Assembly: GCA_037137455.1 (NCBI GenBank)
Contig: JBAXKG010000012.1
Coordinates: 1 to 55,802 of the forward strand
Direction of reading: 5' to 3'
DNA: 55,802 nucleotides
Origin: CAIVAT01 sp037137455
GTDB lineage: Bacteria; Bacteroidota; Bacteroidia; Bacteroidales; FEN-979
The translations under genes were made by a program, and so were the position numbers. The notes under the pieces were generated by a model. It ran no database searches, was not told the DNA's origin, and was given only the letters and a program-made list of their open reading frames with translations. Of this stretch, positions 1 to 8,645 are shown piece after piece (the stretch's first letter is position 1; every line of letters begins with the position of its first letter).

Positions 1-166
1 CCCCGCTGATGCCACCCCATGACAGATCAACCGTATGGGCAGTTGCGTTAGTTGCTGTGAGGTTAGTGGGGATACAAATGCTTTGTGATTGACTATATCC
101 TGCTATCAATACAAATGCAATCATCAATAACCCGGTAATTTTAATTTTGTAGGATGTTGTTTTCAT
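1..166 (-). CDS. Secreted fibronectin type III protein, 5' end only
   Basis: The reverse strand opens with ATG at 166 and runs off the left edge, giving 55 codons. The first 25 or so residues are a signal peptide (basic MKTTSYKIK, then a hydrophobic stretch ending near GYSQSQS). The visible mature part, reading CIPTNLTATNATAHTVDLSW, is the start of a fibronectin type III domain (the TNLTAT...VDLSW pattern). Such proteins in Bacteroidota are usually surface or secreted multidomain proteins, often with a C-terminal T9SS sorting domain, but that end is outside the window. Function is not otherwise recognisable. Confidence 0.7.
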   Translation of the reverse strand, partial: MKTTSYKIKITGLLMIAFVLIAGYSQSQSICIPTNLTATNATAHTVDLSWGGISG

Positions 167-340
167 GGGTTTGTTTTTAGTTGTTTACAAGATTTTTACG
201 ATGCAATATTAATGCGCTTCTTTTGCATGTACGTTATGAAATTATAACAATCTTGTACAAAATTTTAAGAAGAGTTGAATTCTTGCAATCACATTTCTAG
301 CTTGTATAAGGATTTAACGAGCAAAAAACCATGCGGATTT

Positions 341-931
341 TTATTGTAATAAGTCCAGCGATTTCCTTTCGATCGCTGGATTGGCCTTGTAATCTGTAAC
401 GGATATGCCGGTAATGGTTTTAAATTGTGTGGAAAGGTATTGTACGCTGCTGTAACCCATTATGAAAGCGATCTCGCTCAGGGTGAGTTCGCCGTATTCG
501 ATTAGCTCTTTCACTTTCTCAATTTTGTGAAGGATTGTGAATTTTTCGAGTGTGGTGGGTTCATGCTTCGAAAACAGTGATGAAATATATGGATACGACA
601 TGTCGAACCGTTCAACGAGATAATCTGAATTGCGCACCATTGCATTGTAAGTGGAGTAGTGAACCAGATCGATTACGGCCTGCTTGATCTGTTCCACCAG
701 CAACTTTTCTTTATTCCGGATAATCTCAAACCCATAACCCTCCAGCATAGCTTCTATCCTTTTCCAGGCGACCTTTTTCGGATCTACCGAGATGACGATG
801 GTTCCCAGTTTTATATCATGGATATCGATTCCATCTATCGAAAGTTCCTTGCGCAGTAAATGGATGCAACAGCTGCTGGTCATGTTTTTAACATTGATAG
901 TGCGGACCGGAAATGCTGTTTTTTCCTTCAA
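341..931 (-). CDS. AraC-family transcriptional regulator with HMA-like N-terminal domain
   Basis: About 196 residues. The C-terminal half carries the paired AraC helix-turn-helix region (LSEIAFIMGYSSVQYLSTQFK, followed by the G-S-TDYK end). The N-terminal 70 residues resemble a heavy-metal-associated ferredoxin-like fold (TINVKNM strand, ...GTIVISVDPKK strand, MLEGYGFEII end), a known Bacteroidota architecture. In relatives the loop after KNM holds MxCxxC; here it reads MTSSCC, so the first Cys is Ser and the metal site looks degenerate. I chose TTG at 931, 8 bases after the rodA stop, because ATG 883 would delete the first strand. An in-frame ATG at 1021 would lie inside rodA and is unlikely. 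It may be co-transcribed with mrdA-rodA. Target genes are unknown. Confidence 0.75.
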   Translation of the reverse strand: MKEKTAFPVRTINVKNMTSSCCIHLLRKELSIDGIDIHDIKLGTIVISVDPKKVAWKRIEAMLEGYGFEIIRNKEKLLVEQIKQAVIDLVHYSTYNAMVRNSDYLVERFDMSYPYISSLFSKHEPTTLEKFTILHKIEKVKELIEYGELTLSEIAFIMGYSSVQYLSTQFKTITGISVTDYKANPAIERKSLDLLQ

Positions 932-938
932 GGTATGG

Positions 939-2198
939 TTATACGAGTTCGTAACGGTATGAATCCTGACGGATAAAAATAAACAATAATATCGTAAAGG
1001 CCCATAGTGAGGAGCCGCCATAACTGACCAAGGGGAGTGGGATACCGATCACGGGCATCAGCCCGAGGGTCATACCGATGTTGACGGTAAAATGAAAAAA
1101 AAGGATAGATGCAACTCCATATCCATAAAATCGGCTGAAACGCGACCGTTGTCGCTCTGCCATCAGGATGATACGCACAAAAAGGCCGACGTAAAGAACC
1201 ACTAACAATGAGGATCCCATGAACCCCCACTCTTCGCCCACAGTGCAGAAGATGAAGTCGGTACTCTGTTCAGGCACAAAGTTGTATTTCGTTTGTGTAC
1301 CCTGCAAAAACCCCTTTCCAAAAGCCCCACCCGATCCGATTGCAATAAGAGACTGGTTTACGTTGTATCCTGCTCCTTTCAAATCAATATCTTGTCCAAG
1401 CAAAACATGAATCCTGTTACGCTGATGTGGCTTCAGGAATTGGTTCACTCCATAATCGACCGAAAACACAAATCCAACTGAACCCAGAAAAATCGAACTA
1501 ATCAGCATTGATGTACGCAGTTTGCGGTTGCTGAAAAAATAAAAAACTCCTGCCCCAAGCATCAAAACGACTACAAGGATTATCTTTGACAAGAGTAGCG
1601 CGAGAATTCCCAAGACAGGCAAAACAATAAATGCCAGGGGAATAAATCCTGTAAGCCCGGCACGATAAAGTACTATCACCAGGGCCAGAAATACAATCGC
1701 CGAACCAGTGTCGTGCTGCAACAAGACGATAAACGCTGGAGCCAGGATAATGGCCGAGGCAATCACCAGACTCCGGAATTTATCAATGCTTACATCAAGC
1801 GTACCCAGATACTTCGCCAGTGCCAGCACCGTGGCCATCTTGGCGAATTCGGCAGGCTGAATACCGAATCCGCCAATGGCAAACCAGCCCTTTGAACCGG
1901 AAATTTCACGCCCCGAAAAGATAACAAAAACAAGCATGAAGAGAAAAAAACCATAAATAAACCAGGCAAACTGGGAAAAAAACTTAGGGTCGATGATTAG
2001 CGTTCCCATGGCAAGCAGCATTGCCGCGATTATAAAGATCATCTGTTTGCCATATTTTTGAGACAAATCAAAAATGTGATGGTGGTTCTCATCAAATACG
2101 GCAGCATAAATGTTCAGCCAGCCTATGAAGACCAATGCCAGGTAGAGTCCAACCAATACCCAATCAATCCTGTAAAATACTCCCTTGTCTTCTCTCAC
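939..2198 (-). CDS. rodA: Rod-shape peptidoglycan glycosyltransferase RodA
   Basis: A 419-residue SEDS-family membrane protein with about ten transmembrane helices. RodA polymerises lipid II into glycan strands during cell elongation and works with the transpeptidase PBP2. Family marks seen are GFGIQPAEFAK near residue 110, the FVPEQSTDFIF loop, and the C-terminal GIPLPLVSYGGSS signature. It overlaps the 3' end of mrdA by 35 bases, the usual order mrdA-rodA, so the pair should be translationally coupled. FtsW is the alternative SEDS member, but the partner PBP2 upstream argues for RodA. Confidence 0.93.
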   Translation of the reverse strand: MREDKGVFYRIDWVLVGLYLALVFIGWLNIYAAVFDENHHHIFDLSQKYGKQMIFIIAAMLLAMGTLIIDPKFFSQFAWFIYGFFLFMLVFVIFSGREISGSKGWFAIGGFGIQPAEFAKMATVLALAKYLGTLDVSIDKFRSLVIASAIILAPAFIVLLQHDTGSAIVFLALVIVLYRAGLTGFIPLAFIVLPVLGILALLLSKIILVVVLMLGAGVFYFFSNRKLRTSMLISSIFLGSVGFVFSVDYGVNQFLKPHQRNRIHVLLGQDIDLKGAGYNVNQSLIAIGSGGAFGKGFLQGTQTKYNFVPEQSTDFIFCTVGEEWGFMGSSLLVVLYVGLFVRIILMAERQRSRFSRFYGYGVASILFFHFTVNIGMTLGLMPVIGIPLPLVSYGGSSLWAFTILLFIFIRQDSYRYELV

Positions 2199-4029
2199 TT
2201 TCAGGTTGTTTTCCGTTTATAAGGTTTCCTTTGATCATGCGCTCTTCCAATTCCTTGCGTTTGACATGCCGGTTTAAATATTTTTCAATCATCAGGCTGG
2301 CGATCGGGGCGGCCCACGTTGAACCATAACCGGCATTTTCACACACTACAGAAATGGCAATCTTTGTATTTTCGCGGGGAGCAAATGCAATGAAGATCGA
2401 ATGGTTCTTCCCATGCGGATTTTGCGCCGTGCCAGTCTTGCCACACATAATCACACTGTCGATCCTGGCTATAGTTGCTGTACCGGCAGTAACAACGTTG
2501 GCCATACCTTCAATAACCACATCAAAATACTTTGGATCAACGAGTACATGGTTTTTCTTGCTGAAAGCCGTATTCATGCTGTCTTTCCTTCCGATAGCCC
2601 TCACTATATGAGGTGTGTAAAACCAACCCCGGTTCGAAATCATTGCCCCCATGTTGGCAAGTTGAATCGGTGTGATTCCGATTTCGCCCTGACCGATCCC
2701 CAGCGAAATAATGGTCATTGATCGCCACCGGTTTTTACCATGATACTTGTCGTAATATGCGGGCGTGGGAATGTTCCCGTTGAGCTCACCCGGAATGTCA
2801 ATTCCAAGCTTCTTTCCAAATCCGAAGCTCATCACCTCTTTACGCCAGCTTTCAAAAGCCTGGCGGGTACTTAGATACGATTTTTTATCAATGATCGATC
2901 TGAATACCCTGCAGAAATATGTGTTGCATGATATCTGGATTGCCCCAATCAGGTCGGAAGGCGACCCATGCGGATGGCATTTCACTATTTTGCCGTTACC
3001 CAGCGGAAACCCTCCCGGGCAACTATAGCGTGTATCAGGGAAAAGCACACCCTCCTGCTGACCAACCAAAGCATCTACCAGTTTAAAGGTCGACCCGGGT
3101 GGGTACATTGCCATCAAAGCTCGGTTAAATAGCGGCACATAAACACTATCGGCGAGCAGCATGTTATAATTCTTCTTACGTATATTTCCTGCCAGAAGGT
3201 TGGGGTTGTACGAAGGACTCGATACTACGCACAAAATCTCACCTGTCTGGGGTTCGATTGCCACAATACTCCCTTTTTTGTTTGTCATTAGTAACTCGCC
3301 ATATTGCTGTAGCTCTGCATCAAGCGAGGAGTAAAGGTCGATGCCTGCCACCGAGGTGGTATCGTATTTACCAAAGCGGAAACTCCCTTTATCACGGTTT
3401 AGCACATCGAACACCCTGATCTTCATGCCCTTCTTTCCTCGAAGGACAGCCTCATACGATTTCTCAATCCCGCTGATTCCGATGTAATCGCCCGACCTGT
3501 AATAAGGATTTTTAGATATTATTTCTGGCCCTGCCTCCCCTATATAACCAAGGGAATGGGCAGCCACCGGGTAAGTGTATTTTCTAAGGGTACGCGATTG
3601 CACGAAAAATCCAGGGAAAAGGAAAAGCTTTTCTTCCAGGAACCCATAGCTTTCACGAGTGATCTGAGCTTCAAAAATAGAGGAACGATATGGGGAATAA
3701 TTTCTGGCTTTCTGTAAACGATTTATAAACTCTGATTTTTCGATGCCGATCAGGCGACAAAGTGTCATAGTATCGGGGTTTTTCACCTGCCGTGGAACCA
3801 CCATAAGATCGTAGGCCGCTTCATTGTAAACAAGCAACTTGCCATCACGGTCGAAAACCAACCCCCGGGCCGGGTACTGGGTCACATACCGGAGTACATT
3901 GTTGTTTGCCGAAAGAATGTATTTGTCAACCAGAATCTGAACATAGAAAAGTCTGGCCAGATAGAAAATCCCGATCAGCAGGAATAACCCGATGATGATG
4001 TGTTTCCGGTCGGCGTAAATCCTTTCCAT
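2164..4029 (-). CDS. mrdA: Penicillin-binding protein 2 (elongation transpeptidase)
   Basis: A 621-residue class B PBP. It has one N-terminal membrane anchor (about residues 11-30), a dimerisation/pedestal region, and a C-terminal transpeptidase domain. All three active-site motifs are present: SxxK at S313-K316 (GSTFK), SxN at 367-369 (SCN) and KTG at 531-533 (GKTGTAQ). It cross-links new peptidoglycan in the elongation complex with RodA. In many Bacteroidota mreB-mreC-mreD lies directly upstream; here the upstream gene is a lipoprotein gene 6 bases away, so the rod-shape cluster is split. Confidence 0.93.
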   Translation of the reverse strand: MERIYADRKHIIIGLFLLIGIFYLARLFYVQILVDKYILSANNNVLRYVTQYPARGLVFDRDGKLLVYNEAAYDLMVVPRQVKNPDTMTLCRLIGIEKSEFINRLQKARNYSPYRSSIFEAQITRESYGFLEEKLFLFPGFFVQSRTLRKYTYPVAAHSLGYIGEAGPEIISKNPYYRSGDYIGISGIEKSYEAVLRGKKGMKIRVFDVLNRDKGSFRFGKYDTTSVAGIDLYSSLDAELQQYGELLMTNKKGSIVAIEPQTGEILCVVSSPSYNPNLLAGNIRKKNYNMLLADSVYVPLFNRALMAMYPPGSTFKLVDALVGQQEGVLFPDTRYSCPGGFPLGNGKIVKCHPHGSPSDLIGAIQISCNTYFCRVFRSIIDKKSYLSTRQAFESWRKEVMSFGFGKKLGIDIPGELNGNIPTPAYYDKYHGKNRWRSMTIISLGIGQGEIGITPIQLANMGAMISNRGWFYTPHIVRAIGRKDSMNTAFSKKNHVLVDPKYFDVVIEGMANVVTAGTATIARIDSVIMCGKTGTAQNPHGKNHSIFIAFAPRENTKIAISVVCENAGYGSTWAAPIASLMIEKYLNRHVKRKELEERMIKGNLINGKQPESERRQGSILQD

Positions 4030-4035
4030 TTGCCG

Positions 4036-4569
4036 CTACCGTCTTCTGAGAATAATAGGAGGAGTGGAATCTATATTGCTTTTATTCAATGCCCGGTCGT
4101 AAATAAAAAATTTAAACTTGATGGTATCCCAAACTGGTTGCGGATTCAATATCAGCGTATCAACGATAATCCCTTTGATGGCCTTATTTGGGTCGTCTGG
4201 GGTGAGGTAGGGAATGCGGGCATTATATGATGGGTCAAGCGATATTTTTACGAAAGTGCCATGTTGCTTTTCGTAATAGTCAATGATATAGTTATAGTAA
4301 TAAATGCTGCCAGTATCGAATGGAAACTCCTTTTGATCGGGGCGCAGTCCAATGTCACCGTTGCCGTCTTTAAATGAAATGGTAAGATATCCCCGTTTGG
4401 CATACATCCCGGTGTCGAACTCAGAAATAAAACTCTGAAACGCAATTTCAGGAATATCGGGATAAACCTCTTTTTTCATGCAGGATGAAAATAGCAATAT
4501 GCCAAAAATGAAGATAATTGGTCCTCGGTTGCGTAAACACCTGAAGAGGGGATGAAACATCATAGTCAT
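4036..4569 (-). CDS. Putative lipoprotein of unknown function
   Basis: 177 residues with a lipobox near residue 30 (LLFSSC followed by MKKE). The mature part is a short beta-rich domain with an FKDGNGDIGL motif and a run of Asp/Pro turns (DPSYNARIPYLTPDDP), then IVDTLILNPQP. I recognise the pattern from uncharacterised Bacteroidota lipoproteins but know no function. It is first in the operon with mrdA and rodA (6-base gap), so a role in the cell envelope is plausible by context only. Two closely spaced Met codons (residues 1, 3, 4) leave the exact start uncertain. Confidence 0.65.
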   Translation of the reverse strand: MTMMFHPLFRCLRNRGPIIFIFGILLFSSCMKKEVYPDIPEIAFQSFISEFDTGMYAKRGYLTISFKDGNGDIGLRPDQKEFPFDTGSIYYYNYIIDYYEKQHGTFVKISLDPSYNARIPYLTPDDPNKAIKGIIVDTLILNPQPVWDTIKFKFFIYDRALNKSNIDSTPPIILRRR

Positions 4570-4585
4570 ATCGATGTTAATTCAG

Positions 4586-4593
4586 TAGCTTTG
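4586..4593 (+). promoter_or_regulatory. Candidate -7 element upstream of the LuxE-like gene
   Basis: TAGCTTTG matches the Bacteroidota -7 consensus TAnnTTTG, about 60 bases before the LuxE-like start. No clear -33 element is visible at the expected distance, so this is tentative. Confidence 0.3.
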
Positions 4594-4652
4594 CCGGCTG
4601 TAAAAGTACAAAAAATGACCGCAGACAACTGGCTTTTTACAAAAATTATGTG

Positions 4653-5630
4653 ATGGAATTCAGGGATAAGATGTTTGAGATTGCTTCTTTGCCGGAATTT
4701 ACAACTTATGCATTGGAAGTATTTCGTTATCAATACAGCCAGAATACCGTGTATCGTGAATTTGTGGATTCTCTTAATATTCATTCTGAAAGCATCACCA
4801 GGGTGGAGGATATTCCTTTCCTTCCCATAGAATTCTTTAAAACACATGATGTGGTGTGCGGGGCTGTTCCGCCGCAGACAATTTTTCGTAGCAGTGGCAC
4901 CACTGGAATGACTCGTAGCCGACACCTGGTGACCGACCTCTCGAAGTATCGGCACTCTTTTATCAAGGGATTCGAACATTGTTACGGGAGTCCCGAAAAG
5001 GTACAGTTTCTTGCCCTCACACCTACACCCGAACAGGCGCCCGATTCATCGCTCGTGTACATGATCCGGAATTTGATGGATTTTGGCAGTAGTCGGGAGA
5101 ATTTGTTTTTCCTGGCAAACCATTCAGGGCTGGCTGCCCGGTTACGCCAACCACAGGCAAAAAATAAAAAAGTAGTACTGATTGGTCTTGCCAATGCCCT
5201 GCTTGATTTTATTGCAAAACACTCCGATGATTATGCACCTCTGATTGTTATTGAAACCGGCGGCATGAAGGGCCAACGAAAAGAGATAACAAGAGAAGAG
5301 TTACATTTACTGCTGTGCCGTGGTTTCGGGGTTGACCAAATCCATTCAGAATATGGAATGACCGAGCTATTGTCTCAAGCCTGGTCGCGGGGCAATGGAC
5401 TGTTTACCACTCCGCCGTGGATGAAGGTGATGATCCGCGATATCAATGATCCATTGAGTTACATCAGAGATGGTGAAACGGGCGGTATCAACATTATCGA
5501 CCTGGCCAATGAAAATTCTTGCAGTTTTATTGCCACAGAGGACCTTGGCCGAATGCATGATGACAAACAATTTGAAGTCCTTGGAAGATTTGATGCATCG
5601 GATTCAAGAGGCTGCAGCCTGATGATTTGA
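4653..5630 (+). CDS. LuxE-like acyl-protein synthetase / acyltransferase
   Basis: 325 residues, of the LuxE (acyl-protein synthetase) family related to adenylate-forming ligases. The ATP-binding P-loop-like motif FRSSGTTGMTRSRH lies near residue 90, and the adenylation-type motif SEYGMTELLSQAW near residue 240. LuxE proper activates fatty acids for the luminescence reductase; the many Bacteroidota homologues lack lux genes and their substrate is unknown, probably a carboxylic acid activated by adenylation. The gene stands alone, divergent from the lipoprotein-mrdA-rodA operon and convergent with rsmI. ATG 4653 is preferred over an adjacent GTG at 4650. Confidence 0.75.
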   Translation: MEFRDKMFEIASLPEFTTYALEVFRYQYSQNTVYREFVDSLNIHSESITRVEDIPFLPIEFFKTHDVVCGAVPPQTIFRSSGTTGMTRSRHLVTDLSKYRHSFIKGFEHCYGSPEKVQFLALTPTPEQAPDSSLVYMIRNLMDFGSSRENLFFLANHSGLAARLRQPQAKNKKVVLIGLANALLDFIAKHSDDYAPLIVIETGGMKGQRKEITREELHLLLCRGFGVDQIHSEYGMTELLSQAWSRGNGLFTTPPWMKVMIRDINDPLSYIRDGETGGINIIDLANENSCSFIATEDLGRMHDDKQFEVLGRFDASDSRGCSLMI

Positions 5631-5686
5631 CGAATCAATTTAACCGTTCCATAATTTCAGGAACATCGTGCTTTTGGGTCTTTTTT

Positions 5687-6367
5687 TCAACTCTTTCCGG
5701 CGATGACAATGACAATCTCCCCTTTCACTGGCTTCTTTTCAAAATAGTTTATGAGCTCTCGCAGCGAACCTCGCACATTTTCCTCATAAATCTTGGTTAG
5801 TTCGCGGGAAACACAGGCATAGCGGTCTTCTTCAAAATATTCCGCAAACTGGTTCAATGTTTTTATCAGGCGATGCGGTGATTCGTAAAAAATCATGGTT
5901 TTCCCCTCCTCAGCCAAGGCGGTAAGGCGTGTATGCCTCCCTTTTTTGTGTGGCAGGAACCCTTCGAAAATGAAATGATCGGAGGCAATTCCCGAATTTA
6001 CAAGTGCAGGTACGAATGCAGTTGGTCCCGGAAGGCACTCTATACGTAATCCTGCATGGATGCAAGCGCGAACTAGCAGGTAGCCCGGGTCGGAAATAGC
6101 CGGGGTGCCTGCATCGCTGACTAAAGCACAAGATTCCCCATTGCTGAGACGTTCAACAATGTTTTCAATAGTTTTATGCTCATTGAACAGGTGGTGTGGC
6201 GCCAGCTTCTTTTCTATTCCATAGTGTTTGAGCAAGTGTCCGGATTTACGTGTATCCTCGGCCAGGATAAAATCAACTTCCTTAAGTATCCTCAAGGCAC
6301 GAAAAGTAATATCCTCGAGGTTTCCAATGGGAGTTGGTACGACATACAATTGTGTTGGAGCTCTCAT
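5687..6367 (-). CDS. rsmI: 16S rRNA (cytidine1402-2'-O)-methyltransferase RsmI
   Basis: 226 residues, a tetrapyrrole-methylase fold enzyme that methylates the ribose 2'-OH of C1402 in the decoding centre using S-adenosylmethionine. Diagnostic segments are the N-terminal VPTPIGNLEDITFRAL, LAEDTRKSG, and the SAM-binding SDAGTPAISDPGYLLV with GPTA. It is the last gene of a kinase-regulator-rsmI run with a 23-base gap from the response regulator. The length fits the family once the C-terminal extension seen in proteobacterial RsmI is absent, as is usual here. Confidence 0.94.
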   Translation of the reverse strand: MRAPTQLYVVPTPIGNLEDITFRALRILKEVDFILAEDTRKSGHLLKHYGIEKKLAPHHLFNEHKTIENIVERLSNGESCALVSDAGTPAISDPGYLLVRACIHAGLRIECLPGPTAFVPALVNSGIASDHFIFEGFLPHKKGRHTRLTALAEEGKTMIFYESPHRLIKTLNQFAEYFEEDRYACVSRELTKIYEENVRGSLRELINYFEKKPVKGEIVIVIAGKS

Positions 6368-6390
6368 GTATATATCTGTATATCTCCGGA

Positions 6391-7098
6391 TTAAGTATTC
6401 ATTACCAGTTTAAATCCAACACCATGTACATTCAAGAGCTCCACACGCGGGTCCTCCTTCAGATATTTTCGTAGTTTTACAATATATACATCCATACTTC
6501 GGGCATTGAAGTAACTATCGTCGTTCCATATTTCGTTGAGCGCCGTGCTGCGGTCGAGCACTTCATTGGCATGGGTGCATAGCAACCTGAGTAACCCGGC
6601 CTCTTTCGATGTTAACTTCTGCTCCTTGTTCCGGCTGATTAGCGTTTGCCTGTTGTAATCAAAAGTATATATGCCAATGGTAAATATGTTCTCAGCTGCC
6701 GCGGTTTTAGCCGGCTCATCGGTACGCCTCAGGATGGCTTGCATCCTGAAAAGCAGTTCTTCCATGCTGAAAGGTTTGGTAATATAATCATCGGCGCCGA
6801 TCTCAAAACCTTTCAGCTTATCCTCCTGGAGGGTTTTTGCGGTCAGAAAAAGAATGGGTACCTTTTTATTTGCTGCCCTGATTTCAGTGGCAGCTGCAAA
6901 CCCATCTTTTACCGGCATCATGATATCAAGTATGCAGAAATCAAACTCTTTTCGTGAGAAAGCCTCAATGGCTTCCTGACCATTGAGACATAAGGTAGTG
7001 GCATAGCCTTTCGCCTCTAAAGAATTCTTCAGGATATTTCCAAGGTTTCTGTCATCCTCAGCAAGAAGTAACCGGGTTTGCATTTTATCCATCAGCAT
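6391..7098 (-). CDS. rprY: OmpR-family response regulator, RprY-like
   Basis: 235 residues. The receiver domain has acidic pocket AEDD (13-16), phosphoacceptor D58 (CILDIMMP), the Thr of LTAK and the Lys of TKPF. The C-terminal winged helix is OmpR type (LTSKEAGLLRLL ... RSMDVYIVKLRKYL). Its partner kinase lies 29 bases upstream in the same direction. The pair resembles RprX/RprY of Bacteroides fragilis; the symbol is by similarity. The regulon is unknown. The start could also be Met3 or Met6, since the receiver begins at QTRLLLAED. Confidence 0.85.
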   Translation of the reverse strand: MLMDKMQTRLLLAEDDRNLGNILKNSLEAKGYATTLCLNGQEAIEAFSRKEFDFCILDIMMPVKDGFAAATEIRAANKKVPILFLTAKTLQEDKLKGFEIGADDYITKPFSMEELLFRMQAILRRTDEPAKTAAAENIFTIGIYTFDYNRQTLISRNKEQKLTSKEAGLLRLLCTHANEVLDRSTALNEIWNDDSYFNARSMDVYIVKLRKYLKEDPRVELLNVHGVGFKLVMNT

Positions 7099-7127
7099 TT
7101 TCTTTATTAAACGAAAAAAATACTATT

Positions 7128-8414
7128 TTATTCTTTGATTACAAAAGGCAGAAACACCTTAAATTTGCTGCCTTTGTTTACTTCACTCTCGAGGCTGATC
7201 TTGCCGTGATGCTCTTCCACAATAGCCTTGACGTAATTCAGCCCCAGTCCGAATCCACGCACCTCATGGATGTTGCCAGTCGGCACACGATAAAGTTTTT
7301 CGAAGATCTTCTTCTGTTCATTCTTCCCGATACCTATGCCATTGTCTTCGATGGTTATAACAATGCCGTTATTTGCATTTTCCGTGATGATGCGGATTAC
7401 CGGTTTTTTCGGTGAATATTTGTTGGCATTATCGAGCAAATTATAAACCAGATTGGTAACATGAACCTTATCGCCCTCAATCTGTGAGTTAGTCGCTTTG
7501 TACCTTCGCTTGATTTCGCCATCTTTTATCTCAACTTGTATCCGCAGGTTCTTTATCACATCAGTGATGATCTCGTGAAGGTCAATTCTCTCCTTGTTCA
7601 TCTTCAGTTGCCCTTTATCGATCACTGCCGTTTGGAGAATCTTTTCCGCCATTCCTGCAAGTCGTTTATTCTCCTCCTGGATCATGGAAATGTAACTGTT
7701 TAGAAATTCGCCCGACCCGCGGAGTTCCTTGTCGCTCAGGGCTTCACAGGCTAATGAAATAGTGGAGATCGGGGTTTTAAATTCATGTGTCATATTATTG
7801 ATGAAGTCGTTCTTCATCTCCGAGAGACGCTTTTGCCGGAAAATAGTAGTGATCGTGTAAGTAAAAGAATAGACAATTACAATGATCAAAATCATAGAGA
7901 TGAGTAACATTCCCCAAAGTTCAGTAAGCAGAAATTGCTTTTCATGCGGAAAGTAAATAAGCAGGTACTCGGGACTGCTATAAATGTCGGTCTGGAAGAG
8001 AATAAATGCCCGTCCTTTTTCAATAAGCTCTTTTCGGAAGTCAGGTGATCGCTCCATTAAAAATTCCTGACGTTCAGGCTTATAGATACAAAATTCAAAG
8101 CGTGTATCCAACCCGCGGATATTGAGCTGTAGATTGATCAAAGAATCCAGGGCGGCTGGTGTTAAAAAATTGTCGTAGGGAAGGTGGCGGTTGAAGTTAA
8201 GCATGCTTTCATATTGATTTGTCAGCAGTGCTTTGCTTTTCTCTTTCCTCTCAACTTTCTGCACTACCTTAACCATAGCTTCATTAACGCTTCGTCGGAA
8301 AATGGCCTCCTTAATGGCCGATGCACTTTGTATCCAATATAACTGAATACCCATCAGCCCGACAAGCGCGATCGTCATTGCAATGATTGTGAAGATGATA
8401 ATACGACGGTTCAT
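7128..8414 (-). CDS. rprX: Membrane sensor histidine kinase, RprX-like
   Basis: 428 residues. Transmembrane helices at about 6-28 and 167-188 enclose a periplasmic sensor of about 140 residues. The cytoplasmic part has the H box with H210 (MTHEFKTP), the N box (LLDNANKYS), DNGIGI and the GFGLGLNYV G2 box. It phosphorylates the response regulator downstream. A TACCTTTG element (8427-8420 on this strand) ends only 5 bases before the ATG, so the message may begin at or next to the start codon. Confidence 0.88.
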   Translation of the reverse strand: MNRRIIIFTIIAMTIALVGLMGIQLYWIQSASAIKEAIFRRSVNEAMVKVVQKVERKEKSKALLTNQYESMLNFNRHLPYDNFLTPAALDSLINLQLNIRGLDTRFEFCIYKPERQEFLMERSPDFRKELIEKGRAFILFQTDIYSSPEYLLIYFPHEKQFLLTELWGMLLISMILIIVIVYSFTYTITTIFRQKRLSEMKNDFINNMTHEFKTPISTISLACEALSDKELRGSGEFLNSYISMIQEENKRLAGMAEKILQTAVIDKGQLKMNKERIDLHEIITDVIKNLRIQVEIKDGEIKRRYKATNSQIEGDKVHVTNLVYNLLDNANKYSPKKPVIRIITENANNGIVITIEDNGIGIGKNEQKKIFEKLYRVPTGNIHEVRGFGLGLNYVKAIVEEHHGKISLESEVNKGSKFKVFLPFVIKE

Positions 8415-8419
8415 TGCCG

Positions 8420-8427
8420 CAAAGGTA
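8420..8427 (-). promoter_or_regulatory. Candidate -7 element of the kinase operon
   Basis: TACCTTTG fits TAnnTTTG and is followed by CGGCA and then the kinase ATG. If used, transcription starts at or within a base or two of the ATG, giving a leaderless mRNA. The -33 match is poor: a TTTG lies 25 bases upstream, longer than the usual 19-21. Confidence 0.4.
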
Positions 8428-8505
8428 CCGAAATTGGTCTTTATTGTTTTAACAAATATTAACGTATATTAATATTCCTTAACATATTAATGATGTTTAT
8501 CATTT

Positions 8506-8643
8506 TATCTTTGCAGCGTAAGTTTATTGAGGAAAAAAAATTTTTCGATTTTTTCTCCTCATTTTACCATTTTTAATGTTATTAGTGAATGATTGTTTAT
8601 TGATTTTAAAAAGTGTGTTCCCGGTGAGTGAACACACTTTTTT
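8506..8643 (+). ncRNA. Candidate small RNA or attenuated leader upstream of pgi
   Basis: TATCTTTG at 8506-8513 fits the -7 consensus, so a transcript would start near 8520. It would contain a first hairpin (arms about 8529-8541 and 8550-8562, TGAGGA-A-rich pairing with T-rich-TCCTCA) and would end at a strong hairpin (8608-8620 pairing with 8630-8642) that runs into a T tract. There is no open reading frame of note. This predicts an RNA of about 120 nucleotides that is either independent or a leader attenuating pgi. No known RNA family is recognised. Confidence 0.4.
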
Positions 8644-8645
8644 TG
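8608..8645 (+). terminator. Intrinsic terminator-like hairpin between divergent genes
   Basis: A perfect 13-base-pair stem, AAAAAGTGTGTTC and GAACACACTTTTT, with a 9-base loop CCGGTGAGT, continuing into TTTTG. Since rprX and pgi diverge here, no annotated gene ends at this point, which is what suggests a short upstream transcript. Confidence 0.65.

Noticed and set aside
939..1021. AraC start at ATG 1021
   Set aside because: It would place 30 codons inside rodA, in a frame with no conserved domain content.
4653..5630. LuxE-like gene as part of a luminescence operon
   Set aside because: No luxCDAB homologues are nearby; neighbours are cell-wall and rRNA methylation genes.
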